Origin: CAYUQT01 sp964446835
GTDB taxonomy: Bacteria; Planctomycetota; Phycisphaerae; UBA1845; JAFGLZ01
Direction: 5' to 3'
Assembly: GCA_964446835.1 (NCBI GenBank)
Contig: CAYUQT010000001.1
Span: 124,001-188,000 of the forward strand
DNA: 64,000 nt
The notes below the pieces were generated by a model, which had not been told where the DNA came from, searched no databases, and was given only the letters and a program-made list of their open reading frames with translations. Below, one piece after another: positions 36,001 to 42,807 of the stretch; within the stretch, counting starts at the first letter, position 1; each line of letters starts with the position of its first letter. The position numbers and the translations under genes were made by a program.

Positions 36001-36194
36001 ATCTGTTTCTCGATTTCGACCGGCGACAGGGCGGTCACGGCCGTGTTGATCTGGACCTGCTTGTTGGTGACGTCGGGGACCGCGTCGATGGGCAGACGCG
36101 AGAAGTTCCACATTCCCAGGGCAACCAATCCGATGCCCAGCAGCATCACCAATAGCCGTTGGTGTATGGCAAACTGAAGAACACGACTGATCAT
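33012..36194 (-). CDS. Heavy-metal efflux RND permease (Czc-type)
   Basis: 1060 residues with two halves of a duplicated RND permease. The membrane stretch DFGIIVDGAVVMIEN matches the HME divalent-cation exporters such as CzcA rather than the monovalent CusA type, so Zn, Co, Cd or Ni is more likely than Cu or Ag. The periplasmic domains are complete, and IPLADVARIGITEGARQIRHEDGKR is in the usual place. It works with the adaptor and TolC of this operon as an inner-to-outer membrane pump. GAGGAG lies about ten bases before the ATG, and the upstream gene ends 13 bases away. Confidence 0.93.
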   Translation of the reverse strand: MISRVLQFAIHQRLLVMLLGIGLVALGMWNFSRLPIDAVPDVTNKQVQINTAVTALSPVEIEKQITFPIEWAMQGIPGVEEIRSVSFYGVSQVTVIFDDDVDIYRARQLVSERLAEAKESLPAGVGVPFMGPIWTGLGEIYFWSVDATGPKPGGTPYTPMDLRTIQEWIVKPQLRSIPGITEINTIGGYEKQFHVTPDPMKLISYGLSFRDVMEALATNNANVGGGYIEHSGEQYTIRSEGQICSLEDIGNIKLGTHDGVPFYVRDVAEVSLGKELRTGAGTANGHEAVLGTAILLYGENSRTVSHRVDQKIAKVNKALPENVKITTLYDRTYLVDATLATIRENLTQGALLVIVILFLLLGNVRAAIIVALAIPLSMLFAITGMVQGRISANLMSLGAIDFGIIVDGAVVMIENIIRRLSKRQHELGRALTEGERFQVVEDAAVEVGRPTIFGVGIIMIVYLPILSLTGVEGKMFKPMAEVVLLALAGALLLTFTIVPALAALVLGGRMAEREFFLARWAKAAYAPVINLALRFGWIVALGAVAVLVGTGILALRMGSEFIPKLGEGALALQPTRMPSIALSSSVAMQEKVEQLLLKEFPDEIASISARTGASEVVTDVCGPEVSDTYIMLTPHEKWKKAKTQAELAEAMEQVVKRLPGQNYEFSQPIELRMNELISGVRSDLAVKVYGDEMDVMLKYANMIAQELRKVPGAEDIKVEQMAGMPMINIVVDRVAVARYGLNVKDVQEVIEIAMGGVEAGQVVEGDRRFKMVVRLPESLRGNIKTIGALPIPLPKPEETQKGLAAHSGRDGGPRAGYIPLADVARIGITEGARQIRHEDGKRRVVVQCNVRGRDLGTFVAEAQKRIEQKVGRLPEGYWLGWGGQFENLIGAKQRLTIVVPLALGLIFILLFATFNTIRHAILVFTGVPLALTGGVVSLWLRDIPLSISAGVGFIALSGVAVLNGLVMVTFINQLRREGKGLREAIIEGSLTRLRPVLMTAMVASFGFIPMAIATGTGAEVQRPLATVVIGGIISSTVLTLLVLPVLYAWFGGTGREADSK

Positions 36195-36207
36195 GGAGAT
36201 CGACTCC

Positions 36208-36450
36208 TCAAGCGCCCCGGCTGTTCAGCAGACGAAACGCGTTGAACACGACAGCCAGCGACACGCCCCTATCGGCGGCAATCGCGGCCCAAAGCGAGAC
36301 ATACCCCAGAAACATCAGCAGGACAGACACCTCTTTGACCGCCAGGGAAACAGCGATGTCCTTCCCGACAATGCCCCGCGTGTGGCGAGAGTGCCGGATC
36401 AGCCAAGGGACTGAAGACAGGTCGTCGCTCATCAACGTGACAGCGGCCAT
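36208..36450 (-). CDS. Isolated C-terminal tail of a P1B-type ATPase (80 aa)
   Basis: 80 residues: VTLMSDDLSSVPWLIRHS, then two membrane helices ending ADRGVSLAVVFNAFRLL. This matches only the last part (end of the hinge plus TM7-8) of ZntA/CadA ATPases; the phosphorylation and ATP-binding domains are absent. Two ZntA positions linked to metal transport, Lys in TM7 and Asp in TM8, are still present (Lys39 and Asp60). The ATG at 36450 has GAGG seven bases upstream and overlaps the PII stop by one base (TGATG). The RND gene starts 13 bases after. It reads as a retained small membrane protein rather than random debris, but a decaying remnant cannot be excluded. Confidence 0.7.
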   Translation of the reverse strand: MAAVTLMSDDLSSVPWLIRHSRHTRGIVGKDIAVSLAVKEVSVLLMFLGYVSLWAAIAADRGVSLAVVFNAFRLLNSRGA

Positions 36451-36791
36451 CAGACAGCCTCGTCTTGTTCCTGTCCGGTCCGGATTCTCACCACGCAACC
36501 CAGATCGGCAACCATGACGACGCCATCGCCTGGATTCCCCGTGTGGGCGACCTTCTGTATCACGCGCACCAATTCATCGCAGAGGGCGTCGGCACAGAAC
36601 AGCTCCAGCCGCACCATCTTCACGAGATCGATGCTCTCCTCCGTCGCAACATAATGCCCACCTGCACCGCGACCCCGACCCTGCCCCCGGCAATCGCTGA
36701 TCGTCAGGCCGGGGAAGTGGGGCAGCGCATGCAGTGCATCCATCACCTTGCCGAACATATGCTGTTGGACAATGGCTTTGATCTCTTTCAT
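36450..36791 (-). CDS. PII-like protein of the metal-efflux group
   Basis: 113 residues with the PII fold pattern (MKEIKAIVQQHMFGKVMDAL; KMVRLELFCADALCDELVRVI; GDGVVMVADLG). The T-loop (RGQGRGRGAGGHYVATEESI) is Gly/Arg-rich and lacks the usual uridylylation Tyr, so it is not classical GlnB. PII proteins beside heavy-metal RND pumps are a described group (PII-NG); their role is not settled. AGGAG lies eight bases upstream and can fold into a small AGGA-GCTG-TCCT hairpin. It overlaps the ATPase-tail gene. Confidence 0.8.
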   Translation of the reverse strand: MKEIKAIVQQHMFGKVMDALHALPHFPGLTISDCRGQGRGRGAGGHYVATEESIDLVKMVRLELFCADALCDELVRVIQKVAHTGNPGDGVVMVADLGCVVRIRTGQEQDEAV

Positions 36792-36937
36792 GAGGACAGC
36801 TCCTACTGACGAAGACCTCGCCGATCGGCCCTCGCCTTCGAACCGACCGGTGAAGACTAAGCCTTGGGTCTTGTCACAGGTAACCCCTGTTCGAACCGAT
36901 AGGGGAATGCCCGGCAGCCGCTTCTTCGCACACTGTC

Positions 36938-38233
36938 TCAGTGTTCATGGCCACCTGATCCCTTCATCAGTTCGGCTTTGAGTATGAACCCTCCTTTGAT
37001 CACATAACGATCACCGGGCTTCATTCCTGAAAGAATCTCGCTGTGCGTATCGCTGCTTCTTCCCAGACGGACAACGCGCTTCTCAAAACCGCCCTCCTCT
37101 TCAACAAACAGAACGGATTGGTTTTCCATCACCTGGACAGCCGTGTTCGGAACCAGGAGGGGCACGTCATCTTCGGCGAGAATGACTTCGGCTGTGACAA
37201 AGGAGCCGGGTTTCCAAAGCCCCTTGGCATTGAGCATCACGGCACGTGCTGTTCCGGTTCGCGTCGCCTCACGGATGACCGGGCTGACATAGGATATCGC
37301 CGCCTCCGTTGTCACAGGCTGCCCGTCCGGCCCGGGCGCGGTCAAACGAAGCTTGCTGCCGGAACGAATGTGAGATCCGTCCTTGGGGTAGACGGATATC
37401 TCAACCCAAACCGTTGAAAGATCGGCGACCACGAACATATCGCTGCTGCTGTCGTGGACTTCCCCAAGCGCGGCGTGTTTGTCGACGATGGTGCCCGCAA
37501 AGGGTGCTTTGATCTCCAGGCGGGAGAGACGCCCATTCGTCTGGTTGGAAACTGCAACCACTTCCTCGTGCCTCAAGCCAAGGGCATGGAGTTTCGCCTC
37601 CGTTTCCCGATGCTGGATCTGCGCCTCCTCCAGCTTCTGTTTGGCCTCGTAGTACTCCTGTTCCGGGGCGATCTTCTTTTGGAGCAACCCCTCAAGCCGC
37701 TTGAAGTTTGTCTCGGCCAGCCTGAGCCGGGCCTCGGCGGCCAGATCGGCCGACTTGGCCTCGGCAAGCTCTCGGCTGTCCAGCACGGCCATCACGTCTC
37801 CGGCCTCAACCTTGTCTCCGACATTCTTGAGCACTTCGCGGATCACGCCCGCCACTCGGGGAACAACATGGGCCACCTTGTCGGCATTGAGTACGATCTC
37901 GCCCGGCAACCGGAGCGTCCTCTCCAGTTTGCCGGGACCCGCCACGGCGATCTCAACGCCAAACGTGCTCATCGCTTCGGGCGTGAGCACCACTTTGCCC
38001 TCCGCGTGCTCGTCGTGGGCGCCCTCCTTTGCGTGACCTTCATGAGCGCCCTCTTTGGCGTGACTGTCGTGGGCATGGGCATCCTTCTGGGCATCTGGTT
38101 CCACGTGAGCGGCTTCACCGGCGGAGTGGTCTTCGATGGAATGCCTGGTGAGCCAGAAGTAGGTCATGGCCCCGCCGGCGGCAGCGCCGCCCAGCAGGGC
38201 GATGACGGCTGTGGGCAATAGGAACTTGCGCAT
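36938..38233 (-). CDS. RND periplasmic adaptor with His-rich N-terminal segment
   Basis: 431 residues. An N-terminal anchor (residues 1-28) is followed by a His-rich stretch at 31-77 (AHAHDSHAKEGAHEGHAKE and similar) that probably binds or delivers metal. Then comes the barrel-sandwich/alpha-hairpin/beta-barrel order of HlyD/CusB adaptors (LRLPGEIVLNADKVAHVVPRV; LEIKAPFAGTIVDK; GGHEH end). It links the RND permease to TolC. The ATG at 38233 has GAGGAG nine bases upstream; a longer frame to 38443 runs over the 46-residue lipoprotein gene and is rejected. Confidence 0.9.
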   Translation of the reverse strand: MRKFLLPTAVIALLGGAAAGGAMTYFWLTRHSIEDHSAGEAAHVEPDAQKDAHAHDSHAKEGAHEGHAKEGAHDEHAEGKVVLTPEAMSTFGVEIAVAGPGKLERTLRLPGEIVLNADKVAHVVPRVAGVIREVLKNVGDKVEAGDVMAVLDSRELAEAKSADLAAEARLRLAETNFKRLEGLLQKKIAPEQEYYEAKQKLEEAQIQHRETEAKLHALGLRHEEVVAVSNQTNGRLSRLEIKAPFAGTIVDKHAALGEVHDSSSDMFVVADLSTVWVEISVYPKDGSHIRSGSKLRLTAPGPDGQPVTTEAAISYVSPVIREATRTGTARAVMLNAKGLWKPGSFVTAEVILAEDDVPLLVPNTAVQVMENQSVLFVEEEGGFEKRVVRLGRSSDTHSEILSGMKPGDRYVIKGGFILKAELMKGSGGHEH

Positions 38234-38247
38234 GCTGATTTCTCCTC

Positions 38248-38388
38248 TCACAACACAAACGCTGCCGCGGCCCGAAGCAGAAGGTCCCGGACGAACGTTG
38301 GAGTCCGTTCTTCCAGTGACGGCGAACAGCCCGCGGGTAGGACTACCGCTGTTGCAGCCAGCGCACTGAATGCCGGGAACTGCTTCAT
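38248..38388 (-). CDS. 46-residue lipoprotein between TolC and adaptor genes
   Basis: A very short gene. The protein begins MKQFPAFSALAATAVV, has a lipobox-like LPAGC, and ends RDLLLRAAAAFVL. The ATG at 38388 overlaps the TolC stop by 4 bases (ATGA), and AGGAG lies seven bases upstream, so it is probably translated together with TolC. Its stop is 14 bases before the adaptor ATG. The tight placement in a metal-pump operon and the export signal argue for a real gene. Whether it anchors to the TolC or adaptor is unknown. Confidence 0.65.
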   Translation of the reverse strand: MKQFPAFSALAATAVVLPAGCSPSLEERTPTFVRDLLLRAAAAFVL

Positions 38389-39956
38389 GGTCGGTCTCCT
38401 GGGGTCGGTTGGGTCGCTGCTGTCCCGCTGGCCGGAGGACCAACCTCCTCCTCTCGGAGCCCGGCCAACGGGATGTTTACGACACGTTCAACTTCGGGAA
38501 TCGTCGCGGCAGCCGCCTGAGTCGCCTCGATAGAGCGGCGTCGAGTGTCCAGATAGAATCGCTGGGCCTCAAGCACCGACAGGAAGGAGGCCCGACCCGA
38601 CTTGTACGACTCCCGCGACAGGTCCAGGCTGCGCTGTGCCAGGGGTATGAAGCGATCCCGATAGGACCTTGCCACCTTCCACGCCGTGTTCATCTGATCT
38701 ACCGCGCTGCGGACCTCTTGAGCCATCAGACGCTCCAGACTCTCCAACCCCTTGGCCGCCTGCTGATAGGAGTACTCTGCCTTGGCAATCTGAGCCTGGT
38801 TCTGGTCGAAGATCGGCAACTCCATATTCCAGCTCGGCCCGATGATGAAATCGGTGTTGGTTCGCCGGTCCGATCGGGGCTGTATCTCAGGGGCTGTGAG
38901 CTGCCCGTTCGCAATGGAGGCCCTGGCAGTGTCGGCCAGGATCTTTCGCCCCCGTTGGTGTTGACGTTGAGCCCGCTCCATCGCCACGCCCAACTCGACA
39001 GTACGGAATACCTTCAACTGTTCCTCCTGCAGTCGCGCCTCGGCCTGCATGACCAACTGCTCGGCGGCCCTGATGTCGAGGCGATTCTCTCGGGCGCGTT
39101 CGATCAACCGCTCGGCAACAAGCCCCATTGGTGCAGAAGGGCCAAAAGAATCCAACAGAATCAGCTTCTCAGGGTCGCTTGCGAGGCCAAGCTGCTTCGC
39201 CAGCGACCGCTTGCCCTCGGCCGCAGCAAGTCTCGCCGACTCAACAGCCAACTCTGCCTCAAGCACGGCACTTCGCGACAGGTTCACGTCGAGTTCGCTA
39301 CCCGCACCGGCTTGCTGACGGTTCAGCGCAAGTTCAAGCAACTGCTGAGCGATGGCCAGGTTCTCCTGGGAAACGACGTGGAGTTGCTGCACGCCGACGG
39401 CCCTGAAATACCCTGCCCTGGTGTCCGCCGCGAGATCCACGGCCTTTCGTGCCAGACCCATGATCGCTTGGTCCAGGGACGCCTGGGCGGTCCGTTTTCT
39501 TGCGGGGATCTGCCACAGATCGGCGATGTTCTGCGCCATCGTGACTTCGAGATCGGCCAGCCCTCCGCCGGCGGGGAGCCGAAGCGAACCGCCAAGCGAG
39601 GGATTCGACAACAACCCGGACTGCACGAGTTCCGCCCGTGCCATGCCCACGTCCATCCAGGCCGCTTGAAAGGCGCGATTATTGAGCAGGCATACCTGGA
39701 CCGCTTCATCCACAGTCAACCCACCCGCAAGAAGAGCTTCTACTCGGACGGCGACCAGGGCATCGGCGCCGGGGTCATAGACTTCCTGCTGCCCGGTGGC
39801 CTCCGTGACATGCTGCGTGGCTTTCTGGTAGTCCGGCCGTGGATTGACCGTGGCGCAGCCGCCCAGAGGCAGCAGACACATCGTGCCCATCAAGGCAACA
39901 GCCAGACATCGAAGCTCTGAAGTATCCCATCGGTGGGTGCCGGGATCCGATGCCAT
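38385..39956 (-). CDS. TolC-family outer-membrane efflux lipoprotein
   Basis: 523 residues. A lipobox (LLPLGGC, Cys34) is followed by two long helical halves typical of TolC/OprM channels, with LTVDEAVQVCLLNNRAFQAAW at the front and SYKSGRASFLSVLEAQRFYLDT near the end. It forms the outer-membrane exit for the metal pump. The ATG at 39956 has GGAGGA seven bases upstream; two upstream in-frame starts (39971 and a TTG at 39998) lack that spacing. Confidence 0.92.
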   Translation of the reverse strand: MASDPGTHRWDTSELRCLAVALMGTMCLLPLGGCATVNPRPDYQKATQHVTEATGQQEVYDPGADALVAVRVEALLAGGLTVDEAVQVCLLNNRAFQAAWMDVGMARAELVQSGLLSNPSLGGSLRLPAGGGLADLEVTMAQNIADLWQIPARKRTAQASLDQAIMGLARKAVDLAADTRAGYFRAVGVQQLHVVSQENLAIAQQLLELALNRQQAGAGSELDVNLSRSAVLEAELAVESARLAAAEGKRSLAKQLGLASDPEKLILLDSFGPSAPMGLVAERLIERARENRLDIRAAEQLVMQAEARLQEEQLKVFRTVELGVAMERAQRQHQRGRKILADTARASIANGQLTAPEIQPRSDRRTNTDFIIGPSWNMELPIFDQNQAQIAKAEYSYQQAAKGLESLERLMAQEVRSAVDQMNTAWKVARSYRDRFIPLAQRSLDLSRESYKSGRASFLSVLEAQRFYLDTRRRSIEATQAAAATIPEVERVVNIPLAGLREEEVGPPASGTAATQPTPGDRP

Positions 39957-40032
39957 AGGGACATCCTCCATAACCGGCCGGATTGATCTGGACGACAATT
40001 CCTGCGAGAGACGATGCCGTGAGTGTTGGAGA

Positions 40033-40395
40033 TCAGATCAGCAGGGGAAACATCCACGAAGATGCGGTGATTCGGAGGCCTTCGAAGTCGGACAGCACAC
40101 GGGCCATTCCGCAAAGGCCGGGCTCTTGATCCACCGTGGAGAGGTGGAAGAGAAGGCCGTGCAATGGGGCCCACTCGAGATGAAGCGTTTGGCGAACACC
40201 GCCCGGACGGGCGAGCACCGGTGCACTGCACGGATCATCATCGCAACCATGATGATCATCTTCACTGCACCCGGAATCACCACAGCCCCTATGTCCTGCA
40301 GCGACACAAGGATGGCACAGGTCCCCGGCAATGCACAGCATCGGCATGCCGACCAGCGACCAGAACCCCAGTGCCAAGGCAGCGATCTTCCCCAT
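40033..40395 (-). CDS. Secreted Cys/His-rich protein, first gene of the metal operon
   Basis: 120 residues with a signal peptide (residues 1-24). Then come seven Cys within residues 21-56 interleaved with His and Asp (CHPCVAAGHRGCGDSGCSEDDHHGC is the core, described here in two parts: four Cys before residue 40 and three after 42). It looks like a periplasmic metal-binding protein. I recognise no family. A promoter ends 8 bases before the ATG, so the mRNA would be nearly leaderless, which fits the absence of a ribosome site. The following TolC gene starts 76 bases after the stop. Confidence 0.6.
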   Translation of the reverse strand: MGKIAALALGFWSLVGMPMLCIAGDLCHPCVAAGHRGCGDSGCSEDDHHGCDDDPCSAPVLARPGGVRQTLHLEWAPLHGLLFHLSTVDQEPGLCGMARVLSDFEGLRITASSWMFPLLI

Positions 40396-40403
40396 AAGTG
40401 GGC

Positions 40404-40432
40404 ATCGTAGGTGCTACCCATGGCGGGGTCAA
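40404..40432 (-). promoter_or_regulatory. Promoter of the metal-efflux operon (leaderless start)
   Basis: On the minus strand: TTGACC at 40432-40427, a 17-base spacer, and TACGAT at 40409-40404. Transcription should start about seven bases later, at or within two bases of the ATG at 40395. A short inverted repeat (GTAG-GTG-CTAC, 40407-40417) spans the -10 flank and could be a regulator site. Confidence 0.6.
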
Positions 40433-40495
40433 GTCGGCAGACGACATCGAGACCGGTTCGATCAATCCTCAATAGGGCCAAAAGCCGACGGAGGA

Positions 40496-42586
40496 TCACC
40501 GGGGCGGCGGACGGTGCTCTTGAGTTGCGGTTGCCATCGAGGTCGGTGTCGTGGTGGTCGTCGTCGTTCCGGACCGGCGAGCCTCGACCTGGCGAACCAG
40601 TTCATCGTGCAACCGATCGAGTTCCCGCTGGATCATGCGGAGCGTTCGCATCGTCGACGGATCGGGGCGACGCTCACGAGCCTCCTCCACCTTGTCTCCC
40701 CACGAGGAGTACGCCCGTTGGACATAGAGCTGGGCCTCGATGAATCGTTGACGGCGAATTGCGATCCCCGCGGCCGTCATCAGGGCCGCCAGGTCCTCGG
40801 GCTGAAGTTGAACCGCCTCCTGGACAAGTGCCCAACCTTCAGCGGGTTTATAGAGCGGACCGGTATTCGGGTCCGCCAGAATCGCAGCCTTGCCGGACAT
40901 CGCCGCGACACACTCTGGGTCGATGCGCAGGGCCCGCTCGTGGCAACGAAGTGCCTCCCCAAATTGCCTCAGTTCCGTGTGGGCCTTCGCCATCATCCCC
41001 AACGGTGAGATCAGATGTTCGCTCCGCGAAGACGCATCCTGAACCAGCGGGCGCAGCGTATCCACCGTGTCCTGCCATCGCGAGAGCCCCAGTTGGCAAG
41101 ACGCCAGCCGGGTGCGGGCCAGGAAGTACTCCCCCGATATCTCCACCGCCCGGCGAAGGTGTTTCAGCGCCGGCTCGATTTTTCCATGGCTGGCGCACCA
41201 GGCGCCATAGTTGTATTGAACGCGCGCAGAGCCCGGCTGCCGAGCCAGACCGTCGGCAAAGAGAACCTCGTCGTTCCGCCAGACGCGATTCCGGGAGACC
41301 GTCAGAACACTGTAGGCGATTATCGCAACACCCAGGACGCCGATCACTACCACCGCCGCCCCGCGGCTCCCGCGATGCCACAACCAACGCGTCAGGGCCG
41401 GAAGGGTCAGCCCCCACACCATCGCCAACGCCACCGAAGGAAGATACATCAGGCGCTCGGCAAAGATCGTACCGATCAGCACCAGCACGTTGGCGACCGG
41501 AGCGTACGTGATGAGAAACCACCCCACAGCGACAAGGACCTGCCGCCGACTCCGCAACGACAGGAAGCCCGCCCCCACCAGCGCCAGAAGGCAAAGCCCC
41601 CCCCATACCACGCGGGCGTCGATAGATCGCGCCACAGGAATCGCATCGTAGCTGTAGTCGTTCGACAGCGGATGCCCCACCAGCATCAGATAGACATACT
41701 TGCCCAGAAGCACCAGACCGGTCAGCCACCGCGTGGCCATCGACTCATAAGGCAGCGGATTGTCCACTCGCGGAAACCGGATGCCCTCTCCCAGAACCAT
41801 GCCGAGGGCATACCGCCGCATCGATAGGACGATGATCACCATCACCAGAAAGCCGCCATAGCGCCAGAAGAACCGGCTGGTCAGATAGGACTCCCAGCCC
41901 CCCTTCCTCTCGGACGCGGGCGCACACAGCCGCCGCCAGATGTCGAAGGCCGGCACCAGGGCGACCAGGACGATGGCGTTCTCCTTGGTCAGCATCGCCC
42001 CCAGAGACAGCAACAATGCCAGCGCGTATCGCCAGGAAGGTCCGCGTCCACCGCTGGCGGCATCCCCGGCATAAAGAACCATCGCCATCAGCACCAGGAC
42101 CGTGCTCAGGACCTCCGATCGTCCGACGATCGGCGCGACCGCCTCGACATGAATCGGCAGCACGGCAAAGACCGCCGCGGCCACCACAGCGGGCCAGAAT
42201 TGCCCGAACAGAACCGTCATCAGCCGATACAACGCCACACAGATCAACCCATGAAGCGTGATGTTGACCGCCCGATAACCGGGGGCACTGAGGCCGGTGA
42301 GCGCATGGTTCAGTGCGAAGCTCAGGTGCGTCATCGGACGGTAGAGGGTTCGTTTCGTGACGGTCCAGTATCCGCCGGAGAAGATTTCGCCGATGCGGCT
42401 CAGACTGTGACTTCGCGTATCACCCACCACCACGGCGTGGTCGTCATAGGTGAAGTCGTTGTACAGACTGTTGGCGTAGACGCCCCAGGCAAGACAAAAC
42501 AGCAGCACGACGGCAGCCGAATCGCGCCACGTCCAGCGGTAGGTCACAGGCCAGATGTCAGACAGCATCTGCATGCAGAAGATCAT
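40496..42586 (-). CDS. TMTC-like membrane glycosyltransferase with TPR repeats
   Basis: 696 residues. About ten membrane helices occupy the first 470 residues, with the luminal-type motif YNDFTYDDHAVV and RPMTHLSFALNH near the N-terminus. The C-terminal 200 residues are tetratricopeptide-like (AEGWALVQEAVQLQPEDLAALMTAAG). This is the plan of eukaryotic TMTC O-mannosyltransferases and related bacterial proteins (DUF1736). A role in protein or surface glycosylation is inference. A TTGATC-N16-TATGAT promoter lies just upstream of its ATG. Confidence 0.72.
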   Translation of the reverse strand: MIFCMQMLSDIWPVTYRWTWRDSAAVVLLFCLAWGVYANSLYNDFTYDDHAVVVGDTRSHSLSRIGEIFSGGYWTVTKRTLYRPMTHLSFALNHALTGLSAPGYRAVNITLHGLICVALYRLMTVLFGQFWPAVVAAAVFAVLPIHVEAVAPIVGRSEVLSTVLVLMAMVLYAGDAASGGRGPSWRYALALLLSLGAMLTKENAIVLVALVPAFDIWRRLCAPASERKGGWESYLTSRFFWRYGGFLVMVIIVLSMRRYALGMVLGEGIRFPRVDNPLPYESMATRWLTGLVLLGKYVYLMLVGHPLSNDYSYDAIPVARSIDARVVWGGLCLLALVGAGFLSLRSRRQVLVAVGWFLITYAPVANVLVLIGTIFAERLMYLPSVALAMVWGLTLPALTRWLWHRGSRGAAVVVIGVLGVAIIAYSVLTVSRNRVWRNDEVLFADGLARQPGSARVQYNYGAWCASHGKIEPALKHLRRAVEISGEYFLARTRLASCQLGLSRWQDTVDTLRPLVQDASSRSEHLISPLGMMAKAHTELRQFGEALRCHERALRIDPECVAAMSGKAAILADPNTGPLYKPAEGWALVQEAVQLQPEDLAALMTAAGIAIRRQRFIEAQLYVQRAYSSWGDKVEEARERRPDPSTMRTLRMIQRELDRLHDELVRQVEARRSGTTTTTTTPTSMATATQEHRPPPR

Positions 42587-42601
42587 CCCGTCTCAACAGC
42601 A

Positions 42602-42629
42602 ATCATAGATCAAGAATACGGTGGATCAA
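42602..42629 (-). promoter_or_regulatory. Promoter for the TMTC-like gene
   Basis: On the minus strand: TTGATC at 42629-42624, a 16-base spacer, TATGAT at 42607-42602. Transcription would start around 42595, under ten bases from the ATG at 42586, so the leader is very short. A C-run of about ten bases lies near 42646-42655. Confidence 0.5.
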
Positions 42630-42706
42630 GGCACACCCGTCGGCTCCCCCCCCCCGGCCCATCGCACTCTACTGTTATCGGCAGTCGGATGCACCGGCCA
42701 TACTCT

Positions 42707-42735
42707 TTGATTCGGGGACGTTTCGAGGCTACGAT
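42707..42735 (+). promoter_or_regulatory. Promoter for the MFS gene
   Basis: TTGATT at 42707-42712, a 17-base spacer, and TACGAT at 42730-42735. Transcription would begin near 42742, 66 bases before the ATG at 42808. It is divergent from the promoter of the TMTC-like gene. Confidence 0.55.
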
Positions 42736-42807
42736 AACGCGTCTCATCGGCCGTTACCGTAGGCGGCAAAGCCCGTCCGTTCAAAGAGCGAGGGTCGTAC
42801 CGAAGCC

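Noticed and set aside
36792..36937. Small gene between PII and adaptor
   Set aside because: A 24-codon frame from GTG exists but without ribosome site or export signal.
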